This document shows positions 35,293-47,800 of a DNA stretch of 64,000 bases, piece after piece. How positions within the stretch are numbered: position 1 is the stretch's first letter; each line of letters starts with the position of its first letter. Below the pieces are notes generated by a model. The model made no database searches, was not told where the DNA came from, and was given only the letters and a program-made list of their open reading frames with translations. Source of the stretch: Kwoniella bestiolae CBS 10118 (lineage: Eukaryota > Basidiomycota > Tremellomycetes > Tremellales > Cryptococcaceae). The DNA lies in NCBI RefSeq assembly GCF_000512585.2, contig NC_089241.1, positions 4,544,001 through 4,608,000 of the forward strand. The letters are read 5' to 3'. The translations under genes were made by a program, and so were the position numbers.

Positions 35293-36729
35293 TCGTGTGG
35301 TCGAAGGTCGGCTGACAATAAAAAAGGAATTTGTTGGGAATTGCAGGGTATGTTCTTAGCTCAGAGTGGGAAATTCGAATGATCAAAGGCTCTTTTATAC
35401 CATGGACTATGGTCGGCTGGGGTGTTATTCGAGTCATCGTATTCTGTAGTTTCGAGGGGCTGATACCTGTTTGAATGTTTCTCGACCTTCTTGGACCTAA
35501 ACGAAAGGAAGCATGATCAAAGGTTTCTGCTGTCAGGTATGCATAGCAAGCGACTGTCCGCGTTGAAAGGTCAGAGCCATGCCTGAAAAGCACACATGCG
35601 TCATCCACACCCCAGGGGAATCAAAAAGGGGTTTTGGCGACTCCTGTTGACGTCGACTGAACACAGGAACTGAGAGCCCAAGGAGATTGACCTGTGTTTC
35701 GATCATGCTTCTGTTCAGGCAAGAAACCAAGTCATTGCAAAATGTACATGACTTGAAGAGTGTGGTGTGACATAATGATCATCCTTTGAAGTCTACACCC
35801 CTGCCCCGCTCAGGTTCTCAGGCCCAAGAGACTTGCGCTGTGATATGCCTTGCATCATCGGGCTCACCATCCGAATATTATTTTCAGAAGAAGTCTTGAC
35901 ACTGATGACATGTTGTGCAACCGAATAACTACCAACGAACAAAACATACGTGGAAGGCATCGAGAAGTATCGAGAAGTCCCAGCAAGCTTTGAGCGCTAA
36001 GACAAGAGGACTTCGGGGCGAAGAACAGCAAAGCCTCTGAGTGTCTGCTTGAGAAGGCGTTAAAGCTATCATGTTCACCTCAATACGTGGCGGCACCAAT
36101 TGCATTCGGTAACATCAGAGGAGACGGTTACTCCAAATCTGGTTTCATCGATCAATCAAGGTTTGCGATGGAAGCTGCCATGCGCACCAATGGATCCAAC
36201 CTCGACTATTCAGCTCAAGTCATACGCTGCCAAAGCGAGCTAAAGTAGAAACATCTATAGGGCATTTCTCTGCATTCAACGCTTCTGAAGAGACTCCATA
36301 TGATGCTGAGCTAAATACAATGCACCAAACATACTGGACAATCCTTTCTTCTCGCATAACTTCGCACAACCAGGTGGGTGCCCATCTTTCCCGCCACTTC
36401 CGCTATGAAAGAGGAATGGCAATGCCACGTTGAATCACTTTCTACAGATAACTCCGTAATTCCGCATTACGGTAACAATCGACCAGCCACCCTTGTCATT
36501 ACTCACCCGCGACTGACTTTGTAAACTGATATGTCATCAAAACATTGCATCAATACATACATATTCATTCAACATCATACTTTGCCACCCATCTCTCACC
36601 TATAAACGTATCACAAGAAGCCCAACAGCCTCTCGATCAGTTCCAAACAATCATAACCTCTTCATCTACACCCGAATATCAAAGAGTCTAAGTCAAACTC
36701 TGATCGTCCGAAACAACATATCAACCAAC
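35293..36729. other. Gene-poor intergenic region
   Basis: About 1.4 kb with no supported coding sequence. The right 200 bp is rich in ATCA/CACC and AACA, and is probably the leader and promoter of the next gene. Confidence 0.5.
35392..35399 (-). promoter_or_regulatory. TATA element for paralogue B
   Basis: TATAAAAG on the minus strand, 100 bp upstream of the start codon at 35292. Confidence 0.45.
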
Positions 36730-37522
36730 ATGTCTTCATCTGCTTCTTCAACACCCAGCAAATCCACCTCAGCCTCTCCTACCATAACGCCCCTGCATGA
36801 CCCAAAAAATCAAGCGAAGGTGATGGTTCCTAGTAAGCCTTTGGGAAGTGCTAATAGTGAGTGCAATCGTCCAACGTTGATTGAAGGAGAATTGTTGGTA
36901 CGATGTACAGTACGATGTACAGTACGATGTAAAGAGAACGTGGGAAGCGCACGGCGTGGGCTGGGAGAGTACCTACAATGGGATTAGGATGTCTGGAAAA
37001 AGGGGGCGTAGGGATACACAACAGAGAGTATCAGAGCTGACTATTATGATTATGTTCGTAGCGAACCAGATCGTCCCTGGACAGATGACCGAGCCCTCAG
37101 CAGCCGGTGCAGGATTGGGACAGAAGGCGTTGTTAGCTAAGCGATTCGCTAAAGCCAAGTGAGCATACAAGTTTCTTTCCTGCGCTCTATCAATCACTTT
37201 AGCATGATACCTGTCGATTCATGGTGAACGGCATGAGCTGATTATCAATGGATGATATCAGCAAACCCACCGTCTCCCCAACGGACCAACTCCAATCTCC
37301 CTGTACAGCCAAATTGGCAGGTGCGAAACAACGTCATTTCGCCAAGTGCGTATCTCTTCCTCTTTACACCATTCCTCGTCACCCTCTACCAGGAATCCGT
37401 ACTGATATCAATTATACTGTAGGGGCAAACCAGCGTCACTAGCCCAATCATTCACCGCCATCCGAGATTCAGCAGGCCCAGCCCAGTCGGGAGCGTCCAA
37501 GAACGTGAAGACTGATTTCTAA
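36730..37522 (+). CDS. Small Ser/Ala/Lys-rich hypothetical protein
   Basis: Four exons: 36730-36856, 37062-37158, 37262-37345, 37423-37522, giving 135 residues. Unrecognised. It starts MSSSASSTPSKSTSASPTIT and includes GAGLGQKALLAKRFAKAK, LAGAKQRHFAK and ends SGASKNVKTDF. Basic clusters and no hydrophobic segment suggest a soluble, possibly nucleic-acid-associated protein, but that is a guess. Intron 1 is unusually long for this window (205 nt) and holds a direct repeat at about 36899-36931. The support is that all four exons link with good donors and acceptors to a clean stop. Confidence 0.6.
36899..36931 (+). repeat. 12-bp direct repeat in intron 1
   Basis: The unit TACGATGTACAG occurs twice, followed by a partial third copy TACGATGTA, inside the first intron of the small Ser/Ala/Lys-rich gene. 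Confidence 0.7.
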
Positions 37523-38017
37523 GCTGCCGTGTTGGTGTGTGCGATGTACTATGTGCTTGTAATTTATGTGAGTCGCACCATCCCTGATGATGTATCGTTA
37601 GGTACAACGAGTTATGACTGATATCGTTCCGGTTAGGATTAGTCCCTCGATGCCTCGTTACGATTGATTCGTTTGTCTGTATACCCTTCTCAGTCTGAGT
37701 TACCTTTTTGCTCTTCTGTTACATTAATCATGTCTCTTCGGAGATGAACTTTTGTGTCTATATACGAATCCGCTCATGCATGATATATACGATATATACG
37801 GCTTCTCTCTCCTCCTAGGTTGCATAAATACGTGTCAGAGGTGCCAACTCACTCGCTCACTCCCCTGCACCCGCGCTGGCTTTCCAACTGGCGGACAGAT
37901 TGATAGGGTCTATCATTAACACTGTTACTAGCACAGAATGCATACTTCTATCAACCTCTATCGACCTTATCCGATCTATGATCCGATTTCATCTATATAC
38001 CGGCACAGCCTCAACAC
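37523..38017. other. Convergent 3' flanks
   Basis: 495 bp between tail-to-tail genes, rich in TATATAC and TTTTTG-like tracts. No gene or terminator structure was recognised beyond that. Confidence 0.45.
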
Positions 38018-39424
38018 TTAGAAAGTGTCCTTGAGGAACTTGACGATCAACTTGTACCCGTCCGCAAATTCTTCAGTGGCTTTACCGCCAGAAAGCTACA
38101 TCCCATGGCAGTCGAAGTATCAGTTTCGGCTTTGGAACATTGTCAAGAGTAGAGTGGAAAGAACCGTAGACTCACATCACCTCGAGCAGCTAACCATCCG
38201 TGAGGCATATCTGGGTAATGTTTGAGCGAGACTTTACCTGGAAGTTTAGATTCGACGGTGCTTTTGATGTGGTTCATCTGCGAATGGGCATTGCGATATC
38301 ATCAGTAAGATGTTATGGCTTATGGCGGTAGGCTACGAGCAGTGCCATCATAGGCGGTAGGTATATCGCCAAGATGTTGCAGGGAAAATTAAGCAATCTA
38401 CTTACCACTTCCATATCTTCACCTCCTGAGGGAAGTAAGAGAGTAGGCACGTTGATCTTATCTCCATCTTCTTTAGCGGCGAAGCTAGATGATAACATAC
38501 CATTAGTACATCATTCGGTGGACGAGATGAGATGAGAAATGGACGAGTCAATAAGTACAGACATGAGGTCTTGGATGGAAATGACAGGTCACAAGCACAA
38601 GACAAGCCAACCATGAAACTTACGAAGGGTGGGCTCCAACGATCGCATCAACCCCAGCGTTACCTTGAGCTTCAACAGCGACCTTGTATCCCCAACAGTA
38701 TCCTACAGCTGCGATTTTGTTGGATGAGGCGGACTGGAGCGCTTGGACGTATTTGGATACAGGTTCAAGCTGAGTGGTGATGGCTCCTGGGAATCCGGCG
38801 AAAAACTTGGCTCGTTTCTCTTCACCGCTAGTTTAGGTAATGTGAACTATATTAGCGACATTGCTCCTGGCACGACATTCTGAGAAGGGACCAACTGATC
38901 TCATCATGTCATATTGGAGAGAAAAGGTATTTTGTTCTTGATCGGAAACGAGAGAGAAATAAACCCACCCAGGCGCAAACATATCGCCAGTAGCGTACGT
39001 CCCATCGCAGAAATCAGGCATCAATACTCGGTAGCCTTGAGAAGCGATTAGATCGGCACCTATTCGCAGGAAGGATTATTTATAATCAGTACCTCAATCT
39101 TTTAGTTATTGTCGGAGATAGACCTCTGGGGTCGATGATGAAAGGATCTAAATCGACCGAAAGCAGCTTCTCTCAGCCTTCGACTCACCTTGCAAGATCT
39201 GAGGGCTGTACCCAAAGATATCGTATACACAAAGCACAGTGACCTTGGCATCTTCAGGACCGACAGCATAGGTCTTGAGTCCGTTGATGGTGGAGTAATC
39301 GCCCTTGGGGGTGTATTCAGCTTGGATGGGGGGGAGTCTGCAGCAATCTATGAGATGTGGACTTGATCAGCATGACGAACCTCTGGATGGACCAGGGATG
39401 TAAGGTAGACTGACCACCTGACAT
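38018..39424 (-). CDS. Dienelactone hydrolase family protein
   Basis: Seven exons on the minus strand: 39424-39418, 39347-39189, 39059-38969, 38827-38624, 38484-38406, 38277-38176, 38095-38018, giving 239 residues, the usual length for this alpha/beta hydrolase family. The first exon is only seven bases (Met-Ser plus one base), and the mature reading begins MSDCCRLPP. Family marks: VTVLCVYDIFGYSPQ, GADLIASQGYRVLMPDF, the nucleophile elbow AAVGYCWGYKVAV (Cys nucleophile), LLPSGGED with the acid residue, and PDMPHGWLAARGD with the catalytic His. Such enzymes hydrolyse lactones or esters, and the physiological substrate is unknown. The gene is divergent from an MFS transporter across 766 bp, which may mean shared control of uptake or efflux and breakdown. 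That link is inferred from position only. Confidence 0.92.
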
Positions 39425-40190
39425 TCTGTTCGGATTTGATATATATGAGGTTCAGTCGGAAAGACTCAGAGGAATGATGAAGTAGTTGTATTGAATATCA
39501 ATTCGATGCAACGAAATGCACAATACATAACGTTCGAAAATATGCTCTGGATATATATAGACGATCTGCAGTTCGGTGATGACGCTGGGATGCACAACAA
39601 AGGAGATTGAACATTATCTCCGTGTATGTCTAGTGTGTATTTTGGGAATCGTGCCGCTCGGCAGAGGACAGAGCGAGGGCAGTGATCGAGATGGAAAAAG
39701 GGTTTGATCCATCTGCAGCTGCGTCTCGTCTGAGCATGTCTCTGACTGAGCTCAGATGCAGACGAGTATAATCGCTCGTTTAAACGTACATGTTTCCATT
39801 CCAAGGGCTTATCAATCATCACCAGTCAAGTGGAGGGGACAGTCAAGTGAGAGCTGAACGTCGTATACGATACGGTGATTGACCTCTGTGCAGAGCGTGA
39901 TACATCCGGCCGAGGATTCCGGGAGCGGAAACGTTCCGAGAAATCCTCTTTTCGATGGACTCGGTGATATCCGATCGTCATTGTTTTTGTTTTTCTGTGA
40001 TTGTCTTAAAATAACTTTTGAGATGGTTTATCATCGACCATCCTATTTCAACGTATGATATCTCATTTAATCATCGCCGAGGTGCTTCAAGATATCGTGT
40101 GTATAATTGGACAATGATTGGGGCGGAGTACGATATATAGTCCGATTACTTTCATGACTTCTCAGCGGTCACCGATAACAACGAAACACG
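39425..40190. promoter_or_regulatory. Divergent promoter, hydrolase / MFS transporter
   Basis: 766 bp between two start codons. It contains a cluster of CCG/CGG triplets around 39909-39945 (for example CCGGCCGAGGATTCCGG), the kind of sequence Zn2Cys6 factors bind. Binding is inferred, not shown. Confidence 0.4.
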
Positions 40191-42585
40191 ATGAACGACA
40201 ATCGTGACCCCGAGGTCGCTCAGGACAAATCGCAGCCATGCAACCACCCCCGACCAGGAGATGATGAGATGTCCTCCACAGACACTCACACAGAAGCTAC
40301 CTCGACCTCTGACCTACCCCCCGCACCAACCGAACAAACCGATACAGTCCCCTTCCCCACCCTCCACCCCACGACCACCTCAACCTCCTCCAAGCCCTAC
40401 TCCTCCTTTTCCAAATCCACCAAGATCCTCATAGTAGTCATAGGTGGAATCGCCGGTATATTCTCGCCAATCTCCTCCAACATCTTCGTACCTGCCATTC
40501 CGACATTGTCTAACGCATTTGGGAAAAGTGAAAGTGCCATTTCTCAGGCCGTTACTGTCTATCTAGTATTTCAAGCTATAACGCCCTCGTTTCTCGGATC
40601 ATTATCTGATTCATACGGAAGAAGGCCGATATATATCTGTACTCTTGTGGTATACCTTGCGGCGAACATTGGACTGGCATTATGTCCTACCAACGCTTAT
40701 TGGTTACTATTGGTCTTGAGGGCTTTGCAGAGTACTGGGGGGAGTGCGGTGATTGCGATTGGGTATGGTGAGTTACTTCATAATATCCTTTCCGACAGAT
40801 TCCTCACTTCGGTGTCCAAGCTTGGAATGAAGCTTTTGACATAACCCATCATTAGTAATCAGGGGAGCCAAGCTAACCCTCCAACTCGGTGTTACAGGCT
40901 GCGTGACGGACGTAGCTGAGCCTAGAGAACGAGGGAAATACTCGGCTGCATTTCAGGTTGGAGCGATGTTGGGTCCAGCATTGGGTCCTTTCATAGGTGC
41001 TGTGAGCGATCTTCCTTCTCACCACGTTACAAATATATCTCAAGCTGATATACCGAGCTGATACAGGTACTGACCGATGGACTGGGCTGGAGAAGTATCT
41101 TCTGGTTCTTGGCAATTGCCACTGGGGTCGTGCTAGTACCTTTGATACTGTGAGATATCCTTGACTCATCCTCGACTAACACCCGTCCTGTTAAGTGGAG
41201 TATGATACTGATACTAGTTTGGTCAGATTCCTCCCTGAGACTCTCAGATCACTTGTGGGAGACGGATCCATCCCGCCTCCAGCGCTCAACACATCACCGA
41301 TAATCCTAATCCAGCAGCGAAGGATGAAAAAAGAGATGAATGAGGAAGAAGAAAAAGTTGAGAGACCACCACGGAAACCCGTAAGCACATCATTCACCTT
41401 GACCGGTATCCTCCATCTTGTGTGTAGAACAAAGGCTCATGTTCGCTATGATAGTACCAACCGCTCTCTGCTTTCATGATTCTTTTTACACCAGAGATCA
41501 TCTTGATTTTCTTGTTCGTTTCGTTATTATACCTGGAATTCTACTCGATCTTGTGAGTGGCGCAATATCACATCGCCGTGGTCTCTTTTGGTATATTTAC
41601 CACAACTGACGAACGAATATCAGGACGGTTTATTCAACAGCACTGAAGAATACATACAAATTGACCGAACTGCAAATCGGATTATGTTATCTGTATGTAT
41701 CGATCCGCCTCTGTCAAACCATCCCTCGAGAGACAGCTGATCGCGCTATCACCCCAGTCCATCCGGTCTAGGTACAATCTGCTCAGCGCAGCTTAACGGT
41801 CGCCAGATAGATTATTGGTTTAGGAAAGAGGAGAAGAGGGTCGGAGGGGATTACAGGAAGAAACCTGATGAGTTTGATCTTGACTACACAAGAATAAGGT
41901 GTCTGGCTCCGTTCGCTACGTGAGTTTCTGCCATATCTGCTCATTCAGCCCGGAGTGCGCACTGATATTCGTTGATATTGGTAGGTTGTTCTTGGTATCT
42001 GTCACGTCCCTCGGTTGGTGTCTACAGGTCAAAGCGCCCCTGGCTGCTACGCTCGTTGTGAATTTTTTTATGGGTTTGGGAACGGGGACGATCGGTACTG
42101 GTGAGTCTCATTCACATTGCATCCTACTATCCCGTTGCGTAGTATAGAGGATGAAAGCTTACACGGTTCGAATCGCGTAGCAACGGTTTATGGACAGGAT
42201 CTGAAACCTGGTAAAGGCGGTGCTGTTTCTGCTTCTGTAAGTCTATTCAAACTGTCACTATATAGTCAAATTCTGATTAGACATCTGGTTGGATAGTTGA
42301 ACCTCGTCAGATGTATATTCGGTGCCATCGGGGTAGCAGCGATGTGAGTACAATGTTCTGCTCAAATTTCGACTCGACCTGTACTCATGCCCATGCATTG
42401 ACTTTAGCCAATCAATGTATAAATCCCTCGGAGCAGGATGGACCTTTGTATTGTTATCTGGGATAGTGATTCTGGGTATACCTATGCCTATCTTAGTGGT
42501 TAAACGGGGTAAGATCTGGAGAAAGGGGAGGATCGAGAGGCTGAGGAGGAAAGAGGAGGAAAAGGTGATTGGTGATAGAGCCTAG
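40191..42585 (+). CDS. MFS transporter, DHA1-like drug:H+ antiporter
   Basis: Eleven exons: 40191-40767, 40898-41001, 41067-41149, 41227-41380, 41455-41552, 41624-41692, 41758-41919, 41985-42100, 42181-42236, 42297-42343, 42408-42585, giving 547 residues. It has a polar Thr/Pro/Ser-rich N-terminus of about 80 residues, then 12 predicted helices. The family motif between helices 2 and 3 is GSLSDSYGRRP. Helix 4 has LRALQSTGGSAVIAIGYG and helix 5 has the proline/glycine motif GAMLGPALGPFIGA (motif C, typical of antiporters). FLPETLRSLVG follows helix 6, and a charged loop with RRMKKEMNEEEEKVERPPRK precedes helix 7. The substrate cannot be named from sequence. The acceptor at 41454 was chosen because it alone opens TPEIILIFLFVSLLYLEFY. 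Confidence 0.92.
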
Positions 42586-43273
42586 ATTGGATAGACTGGC
42601 ATTCGGCGAGGTTTGTTGCGGATCGGATTGTATTTGATTGTCTCCGTGTATCGGTATCCAGAATTTTGGATTGTAGAACCAATTCATTCATCGGAATGTA
42701 AAAACAGGTCAAATGCATAATATAGCAAGAAGCGATGCGAACCACACAGACTTGCAATCGCCCAGTCGACCAGATCAACCTATGGTATCCTTATCTTGCG
42801 CCATCACGACTAGTCACTCCACTCAAGAGAAACGCATAGCTTTGGATAACCCGACTACTTGTTCGAGGATCAGCTGGGTCTATGCTGTTCTGATTGCAAG
42901 GTGAAATGATTATGTAATATTCCACATGGAGACGTGTGATGTTGGATACGATGGACCCTGAAAAAGTAATGATCGGATTAGGACATTACCGGATTCGGTA
43001 ATTCTGCAATGAAAGTATGACGAAGTTGGAGATCATTGTTCAAGGTTGAAGTTAACTGTTATGGAATCGATCATCACTTCTACTTCTCAATTGCTCATCT
43101 TCTTTGGATATTCGATCTATACTTTGACTCACTCCATCTATACATCTATCGAGTTGTCAATCTATCGTCATTCTCAGCCCAACTTCGACAAACGCATAAT
43201 CTACCTACAGACACTGGAATCAATACCAACCAAACCCTTCTTCACACATCACACCTTGTCTCTCATCAGCACG
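42586..43273. other. Intergenic region upstream of POLD4
   Basis: 688 bp. An in-frame ATG at 43061 could extend the downstream protein by 71 mostly hydrophobic residues. I regard this as leader sequence. Confidence 0.45.
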
Positions 43274-44210
43274 ATGCCACCTAGAAAGACCGCTGCGAGT
43301 GGTGGAACCAGCTCGAGAACCAAGAAATCAGCTGGATTAGCCCAGGTATGTCCCATCTCTCCTCCCCTCTTCTTCCTGTCTGCTTGTACGGACGTTATAC
43401 CTTTGACGGATGCCATATACTAATAACCGTTAATTCATAGCCTACACTCCGATTCCAATCCGCTCGATCATCCTCCAACACCGCCAAATCAGGTAAACCA
43501 TCTACTCCGTCCTTATCTGAGATTGAAGCTACGGAAAAAGCCTCTCGAGAACCCTCACCTGAATTCATCAAGCCCGAGCCGAAAGCGAAAACGAAACCTG
43601 TGGGCATCACTCAGGGTGAAAATGGAGAAGGGACGAAGAAGAAGAGGAAGTTGGACGTAAAGTCGAAAGAGTGGAAGGGGATGATTAGGGATGCGAAAGT
43701 TCAAATGGGGGGGTTGGAACCTAGTGAGTTGGCTGTTTTCCTTCTTCTACCTAATTAGGCCGGGAATGTGAAGAGAGCAATCTTATCCGTTATTCGTTGG
43801 GGGACCTAATCCCAAATTTATGCTAATAGTCTTTGCTTGATTAGTCCACGCAGGTCCAGATACACACAATGACATCCACCGTAAGTTTCACTCTTGTTAC
43901 CCTCCCATGTCCTCCATACTTACTCGACCGTCAACTCGCACATAGACGTTCTCCGAGTATTCGATCTCACCTCATCCTACGGTCCATGCGTGGGTATCAC
44001 ACGATTACAACGATGGGAGAGAGCCAAGAAATGGGGGTTGAATCCACCTGACGAGGTGAGCTTTTTTTCCTCTTTTATCTTATTGTCCTCAAGTTGGCGA
44101 TATCCAGCTGACGTTACATGCTCTTCTGGTAGATCAAAGATATCTTGACCACCCAAGAAGGAGAAGACGACGTGAGGTATAGGGAGAACGTGCTTTATGG
44201 ATGGGTATAA
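43274..44210 (+). CDS. POLD4: DNA polymerase delta subunit 4 (Cdm1/p12-like)
   Basis: Five exons: 43274-43345, 43441-43723, 43845-43880, 43946-44055, 44133-44210, giving 192 residues. The start MPPRKTAASGG is typical of this family, and the N-terminus is basic and Ser-rich, consistent with a PCNA-contacting tail. The conserved C-terminal domain is clear: HVLRVFDLTSSYGPCVGITR followed by LQRWERAKKWGLNPPDEIKD. The small fourth subunit stabilises DNA polymerase delta in the nucleus during lagging-strand synthesis and repair. The overlapping open frame extends upstream to 43061, but the extension does not resemble the family. Confidence 0.92.
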
Positions 44211-44841
44211 CCTGTGTCTATCATCGCAGCTGGTCTGTGATCTGTTCTCTATCTTATCGTACATATCTCATTTTAGTTGTATATCATCGTCCGTTATATG
44301 CTCGTTTCGTGTTTATACTATATATAATATTATACTGCTCCCATCTAATGGATTAGATCGTGGTAGTCTATGTCAATTAGCCATGCATACCATTGATCAT
44401 GTACGTTGATGCCAATATCAGATGGATGGATACCCCGGTATCTCCTCCGCGGGTGATAGAGGGTGAATAGTAGTGATTCCGCTTACCTAATCAATGGGAG
44501 TTCGGGTTACATACCGCTTGCTTGTATATGGTACCAAAGGAGGGGGATGAAATAGATTCCTACTGTTAACTGTTGTTCCTTATTCCTTGCTATACTGGAT
44601 GTGGTTGATACCCCAGTAACGTAATTCATCTCACCATCTTTTGCTTACTGCTGCTTCACTCTCATCTCATATCTCACACGACCATCATATCCATATCACA
44701 TCATCGCGATCCTACTGACAGCCATCAATCAGATCTCACTAGGAGCATCAAGGACCGATGCTATACTGACCGCATCAACAACCATCACTTCCGATTAGAT
44801 AAGCAATCACAATCAGATCGACATAGAACACATCCCTCAAG
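44211..44841. other. Intergenic region upstream of the Zn2Cys6 factor
   Basis: 631 bp. The right half is CATCAC/CATATC-rich leader sequence, and nothing else was recognised. Confidence 0.45.
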
Positions 44842-47800
44842 ATGGATCCTTCACTCTTACAATCCACCTCATCCACCTCGCCCCAGAATCAGACATCCCC
44901 TCAAAATCAACAACAAACGAGTCACACCAGTCCTCAGCAGTCCGATGTCAAACCAAATGTATCCACCTCACCATCTTCTACCACAAACAATGTTTCTTCT
45001 GCAAATCCAACATCCACTTCACCCTTGCATCAGAATCATGTATCTTTCAAATCCCCCAACCCAGCCAACGGAAGCAGTAGCACGTCCACTTCAATCCAAC
45101 CCTTCCCCGCATCCCAGCCGAGCGACATAATAGACTCAGAAATGACCGATGGCTCCGAATCAGCCAAAAGACCAAGGTTGAGACTAGCCCACGCCTGCGA
45201 TAGATGTCGTCGTAGGAAAATCAGATGCGATACCCAACATCCATGTACACCATGCCAACAATCGAATAACCAATGTACGTTTGAGACCCCCTCCAGACGG
45301 ACTGTCAAGCCCAAATCCAGTTCCGGCAAAGATAAGGAGTCGAACCCCTCTTCATCCTCCGGGGGAATCAAGAGACCGCACTCTCCCTTACGCAATGCCT
45401 CTGCTCCGACACTTGCTGCCCTCACCTCTGGCGCAGGGGGTCAGACAAATCTGGAACAGCGTCTGGCAGCTTTGGAAAGTATGTTAAGGGATGTTCCGCC
45501 CAATGTGCATAATGCCTTCCTTTCCACATTAGATGCGAGGTTGGGGAGTGGGACGGGAGTGGGTCTGAAAGAAGGTGGAGAGGGGGTGGGAGTGAGCGTA
45601 GCTGTAGAAGCTCTGGCGGGGGCGTCGAACCCACATCCGAGTACGAATACCACCCTGAATGACCTGTTTAGTAATATTGGGAATAGTGGGGGTTCGGACC
45701 TGTTGAGTAATTTGGATTGGAATGGATTGAATAATTTTAGCAGTAATGGGAATGGAAATTCTGGTGGATCCAACTCGACATTACTACCAGACTGGAATCC
45801 CCCTTCGTCAAGCAACAATAACAATACTACCACGAACGGTAATACGGGAGCACTGAGCAATTGGCTGGCTGGAATTGGTGCGGGACCCAGTCTGACGAAG
45901 AGGAGGGAAGAGGTGGGTATGGACGAGTTGGCAAAGAGGATGGAAGGGATGAGTTTCTTCTATGAGGATGAGATTGGACAGGCGAAATGGCAGGGTGAGT
46001 TTTGTGCAGGTGTTCATCTCGGATCGGAGCGGATCGGATCGCAATCTGCCTTTGCTAGACTGTCAGTCAGTCAAAGCGTAGTAGGAAATTTTGGAGATCT
46101 GCTTTTCTATCTCTCGCTGATTGTTGAAGATGCTAAACATATCTTCTTGTCTGTTAGGTGCAACCTCTGGATTCCCCCTTCTTCACCTCCTGACCGCTGC
46201 GAACGCCCAGAAAGACAACGCCGAAGAGAACCATCAAAACACCCAAGCTTCACCTGCAAACTCCAACCTATCCACCTCGCCCGCCAATGCGCCGACCATA
46301 CCTCGTCGAGCCTCCGCCGCGTTGGGCTCAACGGTCCGATCCTCCTCTGTCCCCGCTAAAGGCAGATCATCATCAATGGGTTTGGGAGGTAGGGGTCGAA
46401 CATCTTCACCGGGGGTAGGCAAGAAAGAGAAATTCTTCCCTGATCGTACTCCTCGTCCGCACCAGACCCTCAACCCCGAGGCCTCATGGAAAGTCATAAC
46501 TGGAGTTATTCCCCCCGATCTGATGGATACGCTGGTCAGATGTTATCTCTCGACTTCGCACCTCTTATGGCCGTTCCTACATGTTCCCTCATTTTTGGCG
46601 GATTACGCAAACCCTCAACAATGGGGTGAACCTGGATTCACATGTTTCATCGTTGCCGTGTGTACCCTCTCTTCCCGACACGTCGACGACCCGAGAGTAC
46701 GCGCGAACCCCAACGACCCCTCGACAGCGGGTAAACAGTATTTCGAGCTATTCAAGCGATTGAGGGATTTACCCTCTGCGGATCGACCGACATTGTATTC
46801 CATCCAGGCTGCATTCTTGGCTGCGATATATGCGTTTGGCTTGGGTAATTTGAGCAAGGCCTTCGCACTGCAGGCGGAAAGTATTACGCTGTGTCTGGAT
46901 GGTGGGCTGCACAGGAGCGTAGATGGGTATGATCATTTTGATGCGGTCGAGAAGGAGACTAGGAAGAGAACGTTTTGGTCTATATATGCTTGGGATAAAC
47001 AATCTGCTGGTGAGTTGTCTCTCGATCTTCGAGGAGATATCTATAATAAGGGGTTGGGAGATCAAATTCGATTGACTGAATGTCGCTGATCTGCTCTTCG
47101 TGGTGGTGTGTAGCCCTCTTCGGTAGACCACCTATAATACACTTGCGAGATTGCGATGTCACTGAACCAATGATTGTGGATGACGAGAACCTGACTGCGG
47201 ATGGAGTCAAAGATGAGAGTAGTGGGAGTGACCCGAAAAGTCGGATGTGTGCTTTCGTCGCTGCTATAAGGTTGCATGTGATTTTGGAGGTGGGTCTGCT
47301 TCTCTGGTTTGTCCGACCCCAGTCGTTCTGTTGATCCCGATGGCCTGCACTCTTTATCTCACATCTCAAGGCTTTACTGACTATATCTCTTCGATCATAT
47401 AGGGAGTAATAGATTCAGCGACTAGACCATCCTCGTTCCCTACTTCTCCCTTCCTCGCCAAAGCGGCAGCTACCATCGCACGACGGTCTCCTCAGAACGA
47501 AAGTCTGCAAGATGAATTGGGTCTGTTGGAAGAATGGACAAAGATCTTACCGAAGTATTGGCATTATGATTCGGAGACTGCGGCTAGTAGGGATCCTATT
47601 AGGATAACCCAGGCTGAGAGATTGCATTGTGTGAGTGTTCTTTACCTGTCATATGGATAGCTTCTGGCTCTCACTTTCAACTTTCGGAAGGTCATAATCT
47701 ATCAGATACAATGGCAATCCCGCCGGTGTCTTGTATGGACAAAGCTGATACTCTGGATGATAATGATAGCTCGAACATCTAGTCAAAATGATCATCTATA

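Noticed and set aside
42165..42176. tRNA-like GGTTCGAATC
   Set aside because: It lies inside an intron of the MFS transporter gene, and the flanks do not fold into a cloverleaf.
43061..43273. In-frame upstream extension of the POLD4 protein
   Set aside because: The 71 extra residues are hydrophobic and unlike the basic N-terminus of the family. MPPRKT is the expected start.
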